From Sphingorhabdus contaminans (GTDB lineage: Bacteria; Pseudomonadota; Alphaproteobacteria; Sphingomonadales; Sphingomonadaceae), in assembly GCF_007280415.1 (NCBI RefSeq), contig NZ_VKKU01000002.1, positions 1 to 64,000 on the forward strand: a stretch of 64,000 nt of DNA. The letters run 5' to 3'. Under the pieces are notes generated by a model that did not search any database, was not told the DNA's origin, and saw only the letters and a program-made list of their open reading frames with translations. A program made the position numbers and the translations under genes. Positions within the stretch are counted from its first letter, which is position 1. Each line of letters opens with the position of its first letter. Of the stretch, positions 8,878 through 18,259 are shown piece after piece.

Positions 8878-11259
8878 ATGAAGTTATCTGCACTCATGTT
8901 ATTGCTTTGCGCGGCATCCGTGCCTGCTACAGCCATTTCATCGAGCAATGCATTTGCACAGACTGCAGTACCTGCAACGGCAACTTACAAAAATCCAAAC
9001 GCACCTATTGCAGCGCGTGTAGATGACCTGCTGGGGCGGATGACTCTTGAAGAAAAAATTGCGCAGATCATAACCATCTGGGACAATAAGCCAGAAATTT
9101 TTGATGATAACGGCGAATTCGATCCGGCGAAAATGACGGCGAAATTCCCACATGGCATCGGGCAATTCGCTCGTCCATCTGATGCCAAAGGACCGGCATC
9201 ACCGCGCATTGCTGCCGGGCGAAATGTGCGCGGAACCGTCCGTCTGGTGAATGCCATGCAAAAGCATGCAATAACCAAAACACGGTTGGGTATCCCTATT
9301 TTGATGCATGAAGAGGGATTGCATGGTTACGCGGCACTCGATGCCACCAGCTTCCCTCAATCGATCGCTCTGGCATCCAGTTGGGACCCCGACTTGCTGC
9401 GGGAAATCAATGCCGTCATTGGACGTGAGATTAGAGCACGTGGCGTCCATTTGGCTTTGTCGCCGGTCGTTGATGTAGCACGCGATCCGCGTTGGGGTCG
9501 GATTGAAGAAACATTTGGCGAAGATCCTTATCTGGCGGGGGAATTGGGCGTTGCCGCTGTTGAAGGATTGCAAGGTGAGAACAAGGCGTCGGTCCTGGCG
9601 CCAGATAAAGTCTTTGCGACCCTGAAACATCTTACCGGCCATGGCCAGCCCGAAAGCGGTACTAATGTGGGACCCGCTTCAATTTCCGAACGCGTCTTGC
9701 GCGAATATTTCTTCCCGCCCTTTGAACAGGTTGTGCGGCGCACGGGTATTCAAGCTGTGATGGCATCGTACAATGAGATTGATGGTGTACCCAGCCATGC
9801 GAACAAGTGGCTGCTTAAAGATGTGTTGCGAGGCGAGTGGGGCTTTAAAGGCGCAGTAGTCAGTGATTACTATGCTATCGACGAACTGGCCGGCAGACAT
9901 GCTATTGCCAAAGACAAAGCTGAAGCCGCCATTCTCGCGTTGGCGGCAGGGGTCGATTCCGATCTGCCTACTGGCGCATCTTTCTCGACCTTGGCCGAGT
10001 CCGTGCGAAACGGAAAGGTATCCCAAGCCGCCGTTGATCAGGCAGTGCGCCGGATGCTAGAGTTGAAATTCCGCGCCGGTCTGTTCGAAAATCCCTATGC
10101 CGATGCGGAAGCGGCCTTAAAGATAACGAATAACGCCGAAGCTCGCGCATTGGCGCTGAAATCAGCGCAGCGTTCAATCACGTTGCTCAAAAATGATGGA
10201 ACATTACCGCTTACGCTGGGCAAATCAAAACCGACAATTGCAGTTATTGGCCCCAGCGCAAATGTTGCACGTCTCGGTGGCTATTACGGCCAGCCCCCCG
10301 TAACCGTACCGATCGTGGAAGGCATCAAGACCAAAGTAGGGACAAGCGCAAAAGTCCTCTTTGCCCAAGGCGTAAAGATTACAGAAAATGACGATTGGTG
10401 GGCAGACGAAGTAAAGCTTGCCGACCCCGCTGAAAATCGCAAGTTGATTGCGGAAGCCGTGGAGACAGCAAAAGGCGCTGACCATATCATTCTCACGCTA
10501 GGCGATACCGAGCAGACGAGCCGTGAAGGATGGGCCGAAAACCATCTCGGCGATCGTGACAGCCTTGATCTGGTAGGGGAACAGCAAGAGTTGTTTGACG
10601 CACTACGTGCACTCGGCAAACCTATCACCGTTGTCCTGATCAACGGGAGGCCGGCTTCCATCAACAAGATTTCGACGGAGGCCAATGCAATTCTGGAAGG
10701 GTGGTACCTTGGCGAACAAGGCGGCAATGCAGTGGCTGATGTGCTTTTTGGCACGGTAAACCCGGGTGGTAAACTGCCCGTAACATTCCCACGAAGTGTG
10801 GGACAGTTGCCATTCACATACAATCATAAGCCAACTGCGCGCAGAGGTTATCTCTTTGCGGACAAGTCACCGCTTTATCCATTTGGCTTCGGCCTCAGCT
10901 ATTCGACATTCGAATTGGGCGCACCCGTCCTGTCTAGCTCGTCCATTCCCCGCAATGGATCAGTCACAGTCACTGTATCGGTGAAGAACACCAGCAGCCG
11001 AACAGGCGATGAAACTGTTCAGATATATGTACGGGACAAGGTGAGTTCAGTTACAAGGTCTGTCATGGATTTGAAAGCCTTCCAGCGGGTCACGTTGGCG
11101 CCAGGTGAATCACGCAACGTTTCATTCACGCTTGGCACGGAGGCGTTCCATTTCTGGAATGACAAGATGGAGCGCGTTGTCGAGCCCGGCGACTTTGAGA
11201 TCATGGCCGGGAACAGTTCCGCCAATGTAAAGAGCACCACGCTGACGATCACCGAATAA
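8878..11259 (+). CDS. Secreted glycoside hydrolase family 3 (beta-xylosidase/beta-glucosidase with Fn3-like C-terminus)
   Basis: The 793-aa protein has a signal peptide ending near NAFAQ. The GH3 N-terminal domain carries KHLTGHGQPESGTN and GAVVSDYYAID; D330 is the expected nucleophile. The C-terminal alpha/beta sandwich contains GWYLGEQGGNAVADVLFG. A fibronectin-III-like domain closes the protein (QIYVRDKVSSVTR...LKAFQRV). This architecture matches bacterial beta-xylosidases of the BxlA/XylA GH3 group. AGGAG stands 8 nt before ATG 8878. GH10 begins 12 bp after the stop, so endo- and exo-xylan enzymes are produced together. Confidence 0.92.
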   Translation: MKLSALMLLLCAASVPATAISSSNAFAQTAVPATATYKNPNAPIAARVDDLLGRMTLEEKIAQIITIWDNKPEIFDDNGEFDPAKMTAKFPHGIGQFARPSDAKGPASPRIAAGRNVRGTVRLVNAMQKHAITKTRLGIPILMHEEGLHGYAALDATSFPQSIALASSWDPDLLREINAVIGREIRARGVHLALSPVVDVARDPRWGRIEETFGEDPYLAGELGVAAVEGLQGENKASVLAPDKVFATLKHLTGHGQPESGTNVGPASISERVLREYFFPPFEQVVRRTGIQAVMASYNEIDGVPSHANKWLLKDVLRGEWGFKGAVVSDYYAIDELAGRHAIAKDKAEAAILALAAGVDSDLPTGASFSTLAESVRNGKVSQAAVDQAVRRMLELKFRAGLFENPYADAEAALKITNNAEARALALKSAQRSITLLKNDGTLPLTLGKSKPTIAVIGPSANVARLGGYYGQPPVTVPIVEGIKTKVGTSAKVLFAQGVKITENDDWWADEVKLADPAENRKLIAEAVETAKGADHIILTLGDTEQTSREGWAENHLGDRDSLDLVGEQQELFDALRALGKPITVVLINGRPASINKISTEANAILEGWYLGEQGGNAVADVLFGTVNPGGKLPVTFPRSVGQLPFTYNHKPTARRGYLFADKSPLYPFGFGLSYSTFELGAPVLSSSSIPRNGSVTVTVSVKNTSSRTGDETVQIYVRDKVSSVTRSVMDLKAFQRVTLAPGESRNVSFTLGTEAFHFWNDKMERVVEPGDFEIMAGNSSANVKSTTLTITE

Positions 11260-11271
11260 TAGGAGATGAAG

Positions 11272-12417
11272 ATGGATCTCACACGGCGGGAAACGCTTGC
11301 CTCCATGATCGCCATGGCGGGCGCAGTCGGATTTGGCAACGATGTGGCCTGGGCACACGATCATGGCACCGGATTACATCACGCCGCCAAGTCCAAACGG
11401 ATGCGTTTCGGCTCCGCGGTCGGTGCAGGTAATGAGCTATCAGGATCTTTTCGCAATCCGCAATACGCTAAATTGTTGCAGCGTGACTGTGGCCTTCTTG
11501 TCGCGGAAAACGAAATGAAATGGCAAGCTTTGCGTCCTGGTCCGGATGCATTCAACTTTGGTCCCTTTGATGCCATTGTAGCCTTTGCAGAGGAAAATGC
11601 CCTTGCCATTCGTGGCCACACGTTGCTCTGGCACAGACCCCAATGGCAACCTGCTTGGTTGGAAACGTACGACTTCGGCGCCACCCCCATTCGCGAAGCA
11701 GAACGTTTGCTAACCACCCATGTCAGGACCGTAACCGATCGCTATCGCGGCAAAATTCTGAGTTATGACGTCGTCAACGAAACGGTGCTCGAAGATTCAA
11801 CTTTGGCACAAACAGCGTTGTCCCGCGCCATAGGCGGTACCGAAACCTTGGTAGATTTAGCGTTCCATACAACGCGTGAACAGCTACCCGACGCCCAACT
11901 GGTCTATAATGACTATATGAGTTGGGAACCCGGGAATGAAAAGCATCGTGCCGGCGTATTGAAGCTGCTGGAAGGATTTAGAAGGCGCAATGTTCCTGTC
12001 GATGCACTGGGCGTGCAGTCACATATCCGGATCGACACTTACGATCCATTGACGGGTACCGGCCCCAAACAAGAGCGTGAATGGCGTCAGTTTATCGATG
12101 AAGTTATCGCCATGGGCTACGATCTTCTGATAACGGAATTTGATGTAAATGATCAGGCACTGCCGGTGGACATAGTAGCGCGCGACCAATCTGTCGCTGC
12201 TTATGCCAAAGGTTATCTTGATCTCATGTTCGATTATCCGCAGCTGAAAGATGTGCTGGCATGGGGAATGTGCGACAGTTACTCATGGCTTCAGCAGTTC
12301 CAGCCGACGCGCACCGATGGCCAGCCCAAAAGGCCCTGCCCTTATGATAGCGGGTTTAAGCCGAAGCCCTTGCATGCCGTCCTCGCCAAAGCCTTCGCAT
12401 CAGCGTCCATGCGATGA
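11272..12417 (+). CDS. Endo-1,4-beta-xylanase, glycoside hydrolase family 10
   Basis: The 381-aa protein has a single GH10 TIM barrel. Acid/base is E170 in DVVNETV and the nucleophile is E289 in ITEFDVND; RGHTLLWHRPQWQP is the typical strand-3 region. It cuts internal xylan bonds. The N-terminus MDLTRRETLASMIAMAGAV has a twin-arginine motif (TRRETL) followed by a weakly hydrophobic stretch, so Tat export is possible, unlike the Sec-type leaders of neighbouring enzymes. ATG 11272 is preferred over ATG 11266 because AGGAG at 11261 directly abuts the latter. It is second in the operon behind GH3. Confidence 0.93.
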   Translation: MDLTRRETLASMIAMAGAVGFGNDVAWAHDHGTGLHHAAKSKRMRFGSAVGAGNELSGSFRNPQYAKLLQRDCGLLVAENEMKWQALRPGPDAFNFGPFDAIVAFAEENALAIRGHTLLWHRPQWQPAWLETYDFGATPIREAERLLTTHVRTVTDRYRGKILSYDVVNETVLEDSTLAQTALSRAIGGTETLVDLAFHTTREQLPDAQLVYNDYMSWEPGNEKHRAGVLKLLEGFRRRNVPVDALGVQSHIRIDTYDPLTGTGPKQEREWRQFIDEVIAMGYDLLITEFDVNDQALPVDIVARDQSVAAYAKGYLDLMFDYPQLKDVLAWGMCDSYSWLQQFQPTRTDGQPKRPCPYDSGFKPKPLHAVLAKAFASASMR

Positions 12418-12452
12418 AAATCTGACTGGCGACATAGCATTGGGTGGCGCGA

Positions 12453-13157
12453 ATGCGCTTTGAACCTTCCCCGGCGTCGCGCCTTGATATCCTGCAGATT
12501 GGCATGGAGGAATCATCTCTCGTCCTGATTGACAATGTGCTTCAGGATCCTTCCTCATTGGTTCGATATGCAGTGAGTGAGGCAAAATTCGATGCCGTGG
12601 ATAGCAATTTCTACCCAGGAATTCGCGCACCGATGCCGCTCGATTATGTGGAAGGCATAACCCGTGCTCTTGATCCCGTTATAAGACAGACCTACCGGAT
12701 AGAAGGCGCGAAACTAGCAAGGACGGAGTGCTTTTTCTCGATCGTCACCACGCAATCCAAGGACCTGCAGCCGCTACAAAAAATTCCGCATATAGATACG
12801 GCCAATCCACTGCATTTCGCCGTAGTCCACTATCTTTTTGACACACAACTTGGCGGCACTGCATTCTATCGACAAGATAGGACCGGGTTTGAATCGGTAA
12901 GTCCTGACCGTTGGTCGCGCTGGGTCGAGGAACGAGATGCGATGCTTGCACATATCCCTGAAAATTCGGGCTATATGTCTTTATCTACGCCCGGCTATTC
13001 GCAAATTGCGCATGTCGAAGCACGCTTTGACCGGCTTATCCTTTACCCGAGCAATCTGCTTCATTCGGGCGTCATACCTCCAGACATCATCCTCAGTGAT
13101 GAACCAAGCGTCGGCCGACTAACTGCAAACCTGTTCATCGCGTACCGCCGCGTATAA
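12453..13157 (+). CDS. DUF6445-like protein, putative non-haem Fe(II) oxygenase fold
   Basis: A 234-aa cytoplasmic protein without signal peptide, recognised as DUF6445-like from memory. A 2-oxoglutarate-oxygenase-like facial triad can be traced: H113-x-D115 in PHIDT, the distal H204 in LLHSGV, and Arg in the C-terminal GRLTANLFIAYRR. Relatives commonly sit beside TonB-dependent receptors and tryptophan-halogenase-like genes in sphingomonads and caulobacters, but no reaction is established. It follows GH10 by 35 bp on the same strand, so it is probably the last gene of the operator-8826 unit. Start: ATG 12453 (GGTGG 5 nt upstream); GTG 12444 is the alternative. Confidence 0.7.
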   Translation: MRFEPSPASRLDILQIGMEESSLVLIDNVLQDPSSLVRYAVSEAKFDAVDSNFYPGIRAPMPLDYVEGITRALDPVIRQTYRIEGAKLARTECFFSIVTTQSKDLQPLQKIPHIDTANPLHFAVVHYLFDTQLGGTAFYRQDRTGFESVSPDRWSRWVEERDAMLAHIPENSGYMSLSTPGYSQIAHVEARFDRLILYPSNLLHSGVIPPDIILSDEPSVGRLTANLFIAYRRV

Positions 13158-13187
13158 AAATGCCGCCGCCTTTTTCAAGGCGGCGGC
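13155..13187 (-). terminator. Intrinsic terminator of the TonB-dependent receptor gene
   Basis: GCCGCCGCCTT and AAGGCGGCGGC form an 11-bp stem with a 4-nt loop (13162-13187). On the minus strand the stem is followed by ATTTTTA (13156-13160). On the plus strand there is no T-tract, so it acts mainly for the receptor gene ending at 13212, although it may also slow readthrough from the DUF6445-like gene. Confidence 0.85.
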
Positions 13188-13211
13188 TCAGGGAGGATTT
13201 AGTCAGGACAA

Positions 13212-16200
13212 TTAGAAATTAAAACGGACAATCGCGGTGTAGCGACGGTCATTGACGTACCAACCGCGCGGTACGAGGCGGATTTCCCCGTTCTGATCTT
13301 CTACTGCAGCAGAAGTTTTCGTGACGGAGTTAAGCAGGTTGACGCCCTGGATACCGACCTTGATATTGTCTGTTACCGACCAAGTCAGCGAGGCATCCAG
13401 TTGCCCATAGGATTCCTGGAATATCGGGTCGAAGGGCGTGATCACATCGCGCAAGGTCAAGAGATAACGCGAACGCCAGTTATAGGATGCACGAGCCGAC
13501 ACAGGTCCAATGTCGATAAATGGCGTAATATTGAATTGATGTTTCGACAGGCCTTGCAACGGGAAGGACGAACCTCCGATTGTCGGCTGCCGACCGGCTG
13601 CAACATCCGGATCGGTCGCCGACAATGTGCTTTGCGGCACGCCCTTGCTCTTCACATAAGTATAGTTCGCCTGAATACCTAAGCCCTTTAAGAAACCGGG
13701 CAGAAAGTCATAGACCTGCTGGTAGGACAGCTCGAGACCACGGATTGTTCCTACGCGGTCGGAATTAACCGGCGATGTGATAACGGCCGAATAGGTTGAG
13801 CCATTGTTACTCAATTCTGTTCGAACAATATCGTTCGTCAACACCCCATATAGACGCTTCGCGAATACTGACGCCGTCAACTGGCCTACCTGCGAGAAAT
13901 ACCATTCGGCCGTAAAGTCGAAATTGTCGGAGGTGGTGGGCTTGAGTAACGGATTACCTGCTACAAAGTTGCTCTGGAATCGTGCACCTGCTGTATTGAT
14001 GGCACCTGTTGGACTTACAGTAGGCACAATCGCCGAACCATCGGGATTGGTGTCGGTAATGGTGTCCAGATTTACAGGGAAGTAATTGCGGACATAGCCA
14101 AATTCCGGTGGAGCAACCCCTTTGAAATAGGCAGCCCGCAGTTGCAGTCCGTCACCCAGCTCCAATTTCGCATTGAAGCTTGGAAGTACATATTCATAAT
14201 CCAACTGGACAGTGCTTGGGACGAGCGCCCCATTCAGGAAGTTGCGCGCCTGTTGCCGTTGCGCCGGGGTAATCGCACAGAAAGCACTGATTGACGCAGG
14301 CTGGCCGCTAAGCTGTGCTGCTGCGGTAGCTGAAGCGATTTGCGTCGCGCAGGATGCGTCATCCACAAATCCGGAAACACCAAATTCACGGAAACCTTGG
14401 GAATCGCGTTTGGTCTTTGAATAGCGCACGCCGATATTGCCGGTCAGTTTTGCGCCGCCTTCAAATTCATGACCGTAGCGCAGCATAGCATATGCCGCGA
14501 TGTTGGTTTCGCTCTGGTCATTTATTTCGCCGGGGCGATAGGGTGTGCCCGCAATGACTCCAGGACGTGTTGCGAGCGAAGTCCAACCGCCGCCGCCGCC
14601 CGTTTGCGGACCGGCTTTCCATTCGTTTACGATATTGTTGGCATAGGCCACATAGGCATCATAGTCTTTGACCGTATTTCCGGAATAGAACAACCTGCAT
14701 GAACCGTTGAGCGGGTTTTGAACGGCACCACGGAAGAAGCCATCGAAACAGAATTCTTCATAACCTTGGGGAGGTGTGCCACCGGTTCCGCCTTGGATAC
14801 CATCCACATTTTCATCCAGCCACACAGGGCCTTGGTTGCCCCATTGCTCGCTAAGCACGCCCCAGTTGTATACCGAGAAACGCGCGGTTTGATCACGATC
14901 GGCATAGCGACCACCTACTCGTAATGATTTCAAAAAGCCGTCTTCCGGGAACGACAATTCTCCGTCGATTCGGAAGGCATCGCTGTTGCCATCGCTGTCC
15001 TCAAAATGGTCCATTGCCGACCGGTAGAAACTGTTAAACGGATCGGAAAAACTACGATGCGTTCCCGTATAATATGCCGGATACTCGTCGTCGTCGTTGA
15101 AGAATACGGTTCCCCCCGCGCTTCCTGGCGTTCCGGGGCACGGGATGACCGTGCAATTTTGTGGTGGTTGGAATGCAACTGTCGGGAATTTGGATCCGTT
15201 AAGTTGAATGGACGCGTCCTGATAAGTCGAAACCCAAAGCGTATTGTCGCGTACCTTCACGAATGAATCTACATGCTGATAATCGACATTAAGAGCGAAA
15301 TTGTCTGTTACATCCCATTTGAAGTTGAAGGCATAATCCGATGTAACTGCACGGTTTTCATTGTCGCGGCGAATATTGTTTGATTGCAGACCTAAAATAG
15401 GAGTCCGCAGCGAACCGTCAACTTGACGGTCATCTCGCCAGCCGGTGGGTCCGGTGATTACACCGCTGGAGAACAATCCGCTGTCGTCAAATAAAATGGA
15501 CGTTCCGGCTACGGCGCGGGAGTCACCGTTGCTCGCCACATTGTCAGTCGCGATTTCCATCGTCCTTTCAGTCCAAGCCTGACGGGCATCTGAGCGAAGA
15601 AACTGGAACGTCGCCTCCATGTCACCGTCATTGCTCCTCCATTGTGCGGCAGCGGCATAACCGTAACGCTCACGATCGAATTCCTGAGTTCCCAACACCG
15701 CACCACGCGGGAAAATTCCGCTGCCCCGTTGTGTCGCACCTGTGAAAGGAACAACGTCAGTCCGGGTTCCGTCGGAGTAGATCGGGCGCACGCGGAAACT
15801 CGACACCTGGAAGCGATCCGCGCGGGAGAAGAGCTGCGAATAGGAAACGCTGGCGAGCAAACCAATCTCACCAATACCCGTATCCCAAGTGTTGCTGACG
15901 ACCAAAGCCCCCGTGGGCGATTCTTTTTTCGCAAAATCGCCGTAGTTCAGTTCAAGCGAACCGGCGACTACCAAACCCTTTTTGTCGAAGGGCAAGCGGG
16001 TGCGCAGGTTTACGACACCAGCAATACCACCCTCAACCCGATCGGCGGAGGGGCTTTTGAAAACATCAACGCCACCGAGCAATTCGGAAGGAACGTCGGC
16101 AAAACCGAGAGCCCGACCGTTATTTGCAGTGAAAGCTTCGCGGCCATTGAACTCAGAGCGGACATAAGTGAGACCGCGTACGACCACGCCAGAACCTTCT

Positions 16201-16571
16201 ACCGAGAAGTGGTCGGGATCGACGCCTGCTGCAAAGCGATTGATCGAGATGCCGGGAATACGCTGGAGGGTTTCGGTAACTGACCGGTCGGGTAGTGCAC
16301 CGATATCTTCGGCCGTAACCGAATCGACAATCGTATCTGAGTTCTTCTTGCGCGACTGTGCGCTTTGGAGCGACTCGCGGAAACCTGTAACAACGATGGC
16401 ATCTTCGGCCGCATCACTTTGCGGTGCCGTTTCGGCAGCGTCCTGCGCAAATGCGGGCATCGAAGCCAGTGTAGCAAAAAGCGCGAGCCCTGAAGCACCA
16501 GCGCGAAGCGTGGCACGCAAATTTATGTCAGACGACAAATGTTGTGCCGCAGCAGCAGAATTCCGAATCAT
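13212..16571 (-). CDS. TonB-dependent outer-membrane receptor (oligosaccharide type)
   Basis: The 1,119-aa protein has a long leader (hydrophobic stretch ASGLALFATLASMPAFA). A plug domain with the TonB-box-like segment AIVVTGFRESLQSAQ and the plug motif IGALPDRSVTETLQRIPGI follows, then a large beta-barrel ending in the terminal Phe of IVRFNF. Size and plug sequence fit the TonB-Xanth-Caul (TIGR01782) receptors, which import plant glycans. The start is ATG 16571, preceded by TTGGGAGAGGTTC. Two operators (16603, 16636) stand just upstream. Divergent halogenase-like genes share this promoter region. Expected substrate is xylo-oligosaccharide, from context only. Confidence 0.93.
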   Translation of the reverse strand: MIRNSAAAAQHLSSDINLRATLRAGASGLALFATLASMPAFAQDAAETAPQSDAAEDAIVVTGFRESLQSAQSRKKNSDTIVDSVTAEDIGALPDRSVTETLQRIPGISINRFAAGVDPDHFSVEGSGVVVRGLTYVRSEFNGREAFTANNGRALGFADVPSELLGGVDVFKSPSADRVEGGIAGVVNLRTRLPFDKKGLVVAGSLELNYGDFAKKESPTGALVVSNTWDTGIGEIGLLASVSYSQLFSRADRFQVSSFRVRPIYSDGTRTDVVPFTGATQRGSGIFPRGAVLGTQEFDRERYGYAAAAQWRSNDGDMEATFQFLRSDARQAWTERTMEIATDNVASNGDSRAVAGTSILFDDSGLFSSGVITGPTGWRDDRQVDGSLRTPILGLQSNNIRRDNENRAVTSDYAFNFKWDVTDNFALNVDYQHVDSFVKVRDNTLWVSTYQDASIQLNGSKFPTVAFQPPQNCTVIPCPGTPGSAGGTVFFNDDDEYPAYYTGTHRSFSDPFNSFYRSAMDHFEDSDGNSDAFRIDGELSFPEDGFLKSLRVGGRYADRDQTARFSVYNWGVLSEQWGNQGPVWLDENVDGIQGGTGGTPPQGYEEFCFDGFFRGAVQNPLNGSCRLFYSGNTVKDYDAYVAYANNIVNEWKAGPQTGGGGGWTSLATRPGVIAGTPYRPGEINDQSETNIAAYAMLRYGHEFEGGAKLTGNIGVRYSKTKRDSQGFREFGVSGFVDDASCATQIASATAAAQLSGQPASISAFCAITPAQRQQARNFLNGALVPSTVQLDYEYVLPSFNAKLELGDGLQLRAAYFKGVAPPEFGYVRNYFPVNLDTITDTNPDGSAIVPTVSPTGAINTAGARFQSNFVAGNPLLKPTTSDNFDFTAEWYFSQVGQLTASVFAKRLYGVLTNDIVRTELSNNGSTYSAVITSPVNSDRVGTIRGLELSYQQVYDFLPGFLKGLGIQANYTYVKSKGVPQSTLSATDPDVAAGRQPTIGGSSFPLQGLSKHQFNITPFIDIGPVSARASYNWRSRYLLTLRDVITPFDPIFQESYGQLDASLTWSVTDNIKVGIQGVNLLNSVTKTSAAVEDQNGEIRLVPRGWYVNDRRYTAIVRFNF

Positions 16572-16602
16572 GAACCTCTCCCAATTCCTTGCGCCCAATT
16601 TA

Positions 16603-16616
16603 CGGTAGCGCTACCA
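16603..16616. promoter_or_regulatory. LacI-type operator (site 3 of 7)
   Basis: CGGTAGCGCTACCA lies 31 bp before the receptor start, in the 179-bp region between the receptor and the halogenase operon. It is one of two copies spaced 33 bp (about three helical turns) centre to centre, an arrangement that would allow cooperative binding on one DNA face. Confidence 0.88.
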
Positions 16617-16635
16617 TTATAGTGCGCAATTCTAA

Positions 16636-16649
16636 CGGTAGCGCTACCA
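16636..16649. promoter_or_regulatory. LacI-type operator (site 4 of 7)
   Basis: CGGTAGCGCTACCA is identical to site 3 and 33 bp away. It is 101 bp before the first halogenase-like gene, so the pair probably controls the receptor and the four-gene flavoprotein operon together. Confidence 0.88.
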
Positions 16650-16750
16650 TAATTTTTGGAGTAGTGCATATTTGTCGCTTTCGCAAGAATGAAAATGCTA
16701 CGTCTTGCAGATTGCAAAGAATGACAAGGATGGAGAGGTTCAGGGTTGAT

Positions 16751-18259
16751 ATGCCAAATCGGCCGATTGAAAACATAGTCATCGTAGGCGGCGGCACCGC
16801 CGGCTGGATGACCGCTGCGGCCTTGTCGCATATGCTTTCGGGCCAGAAATTCGCGATCCAACTTATCGAATCTGAAGAGATCGGAACGGTTGGTGTGGGC
16901 GAGGCAACCGTTCCGCATATCCGTTTTTTCAATCAGAAACTTGGCTTCAATGAAGCTGACTTTATGGCTAAAACCAAAGCCACGTTCAAACTGGGAATCG
17001 AATTTTGTAATTGGGGCCGTAAAGGCGACTCGTACATTCATCCTTTCGGGGCATTTGGAGAGAGCATTGGCGGCGTAGCTTTCCACCAACATTGGTCGCG
17101 GATGCATCGGTCGACTGGCATCTATCCTATAGAAGAATATTCTTTGCCGGTCATGGCCGCGCGTGCAGGACGTTTTGCATACCCATCGGCCGATCCAGAT
17201 TCGTTGCTTTCCACTTATTCCTACGCGTTCCAATTCGATGCAGGACTATATGCCAAATATCTGCGTTCTTATGCCGAAGCACGCGGCGTAAAGCGTATCG
17301 AAGGTAAAATCACAGATGTTGCGCTCGAATCCGAAAGTGGATTTGTCCAGTCCGTGCAAACCAACCAGGGCGATTCAATATCTGCCGATCTTTTTATTGA
17401 TTGCTCAGGGTTCCGTGGATTGCTGATCGAAGGTGCACTGCAGACCGGGTATGATAACTGGCAGCATTGGCTACCTTGCGACCGCGCCGTTGCGGTACCC
17501 TGCTCCATCGCCGGACCGCTGACACCCTATACGCGTGCAACCGCGCAGGACGCAGGCTGGATTTGGCGTATCCCGCTGCAGCATCGTGTCGGCAACGGGC
17601 ATGTCTATTGCAGCAACTATATATCGGACGATGCTGCGGCCACAGCCCTGCTGGGCCAGCTGGAAAGCGCACCTTTGGCGGCCTTGAACCAATTACGCTT
17701 CGTAACGGGTAAGCGCCGTAAACAATGGTCGAAAAATGTCGTCGCCATGGGGCTATCGGCCGGTTTCCTCGAGCCGCTGGAATCCACCAGCATTCACTTG
17801 ATCCAGCTTGCAATCGGCCGCCTGCTCGAATTCTTCCCGGATAAAAGCTGGGATCCTGCGCTTGCGTCCGAATATAATCGGTTGATGGATCTGGAATATG
17901 AGCGTGTTCGCGATTTCCTCATCCTTCACTATCATGCAACCGAACGCGACGACACGCCGTTCTGGAATTATGTGCGGACGATGCCGGTTCCCGACACACT
18001 CGAACATAAAATAGAAATGTTTCGCGAGCGGGGCATTGTCGTGAACTACCGGGACGGCATGTTTCTCGATGCCAGCTGGATCGCAGTGTATCTTGGGCAG
18101 CGCATCATTCCGCAGAATAACGATCCATTAGGCAACGCAATTGCAGAAGCCGATCTGCAAGTGCAACTCGAACGCTTGCGGTCCGACTGCCGGGCTGCGG
18201 CTGAGGGACTGTCGTCCCATGCGGATTTTATACGGCAGATCGGCGCCCATGCCCATTGA
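16751..18259 (+). CDS. Flavin-dependent tryptophan-halogenase-like protein 1
   Basis: A 502-aa member of the PF04820 tryptophan halogenase family. The FAD-binding GGGTAGWM motif is near residue 13. K80 (FKLGIEF) corresponds to PrnA Lys79. The halogenase WxWxIP signature is present as WIWRIP, and LEPLESTS carries the catalytic Glu (PrnA Glu346 position). All hallmark residues are intact, so halogenation or flavin-dependent chemistry is possible, but the substrate is unknown and members in TonB-receptor contexts have no agreed role. The start at 16751 aligns with the other copies; in-frame upstream Met codons would extend back towards the operators. The next gene starts inside its last codons. 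Confidence 0.9.
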   Translation: MPNRPIENIVIVGGGTAGWMTAAALSHMLSGQKFAIQLIESEEIGTVGVGEATVPHIRFFNQKLGFNEADFMAKTKATFKLGIEFCNWGRKGDSYIHPFGAFGESIGGVAFHQHWSRMHRSTGIYPIEEYSLPVMAARAGRFAYPSADPDSLLSTYSYAFQFDAGLYAKYLRSYAEARGVKRIEGKITDVALESESGFVQSVQTNQGDSISADLFIDCSGFRGLLIEGALQTGYDNWQHWLPCDRAVAVPCSIAGPLTPYTRATAQDAGWIWRIPLQHRVGNGHVYCSNYISDDAAATALLGQLESAPLAALNQLRFVTGKRRKQWSKNVVAMGLSAGFLEPLESTSIHLIQLAIGRLLEFFPDKSWDPALASEYNRLMDLEYERVRDFLILHYHATERDDTPFWNYVRTMPVPDTLEHKIEMFRERGIVVNYRDGMFLDASWIAVYLGQRIIPQNNDPLGNAIAEADLQVQLERLRSDCRAAAEGLSSHADFIRQIGAHAH

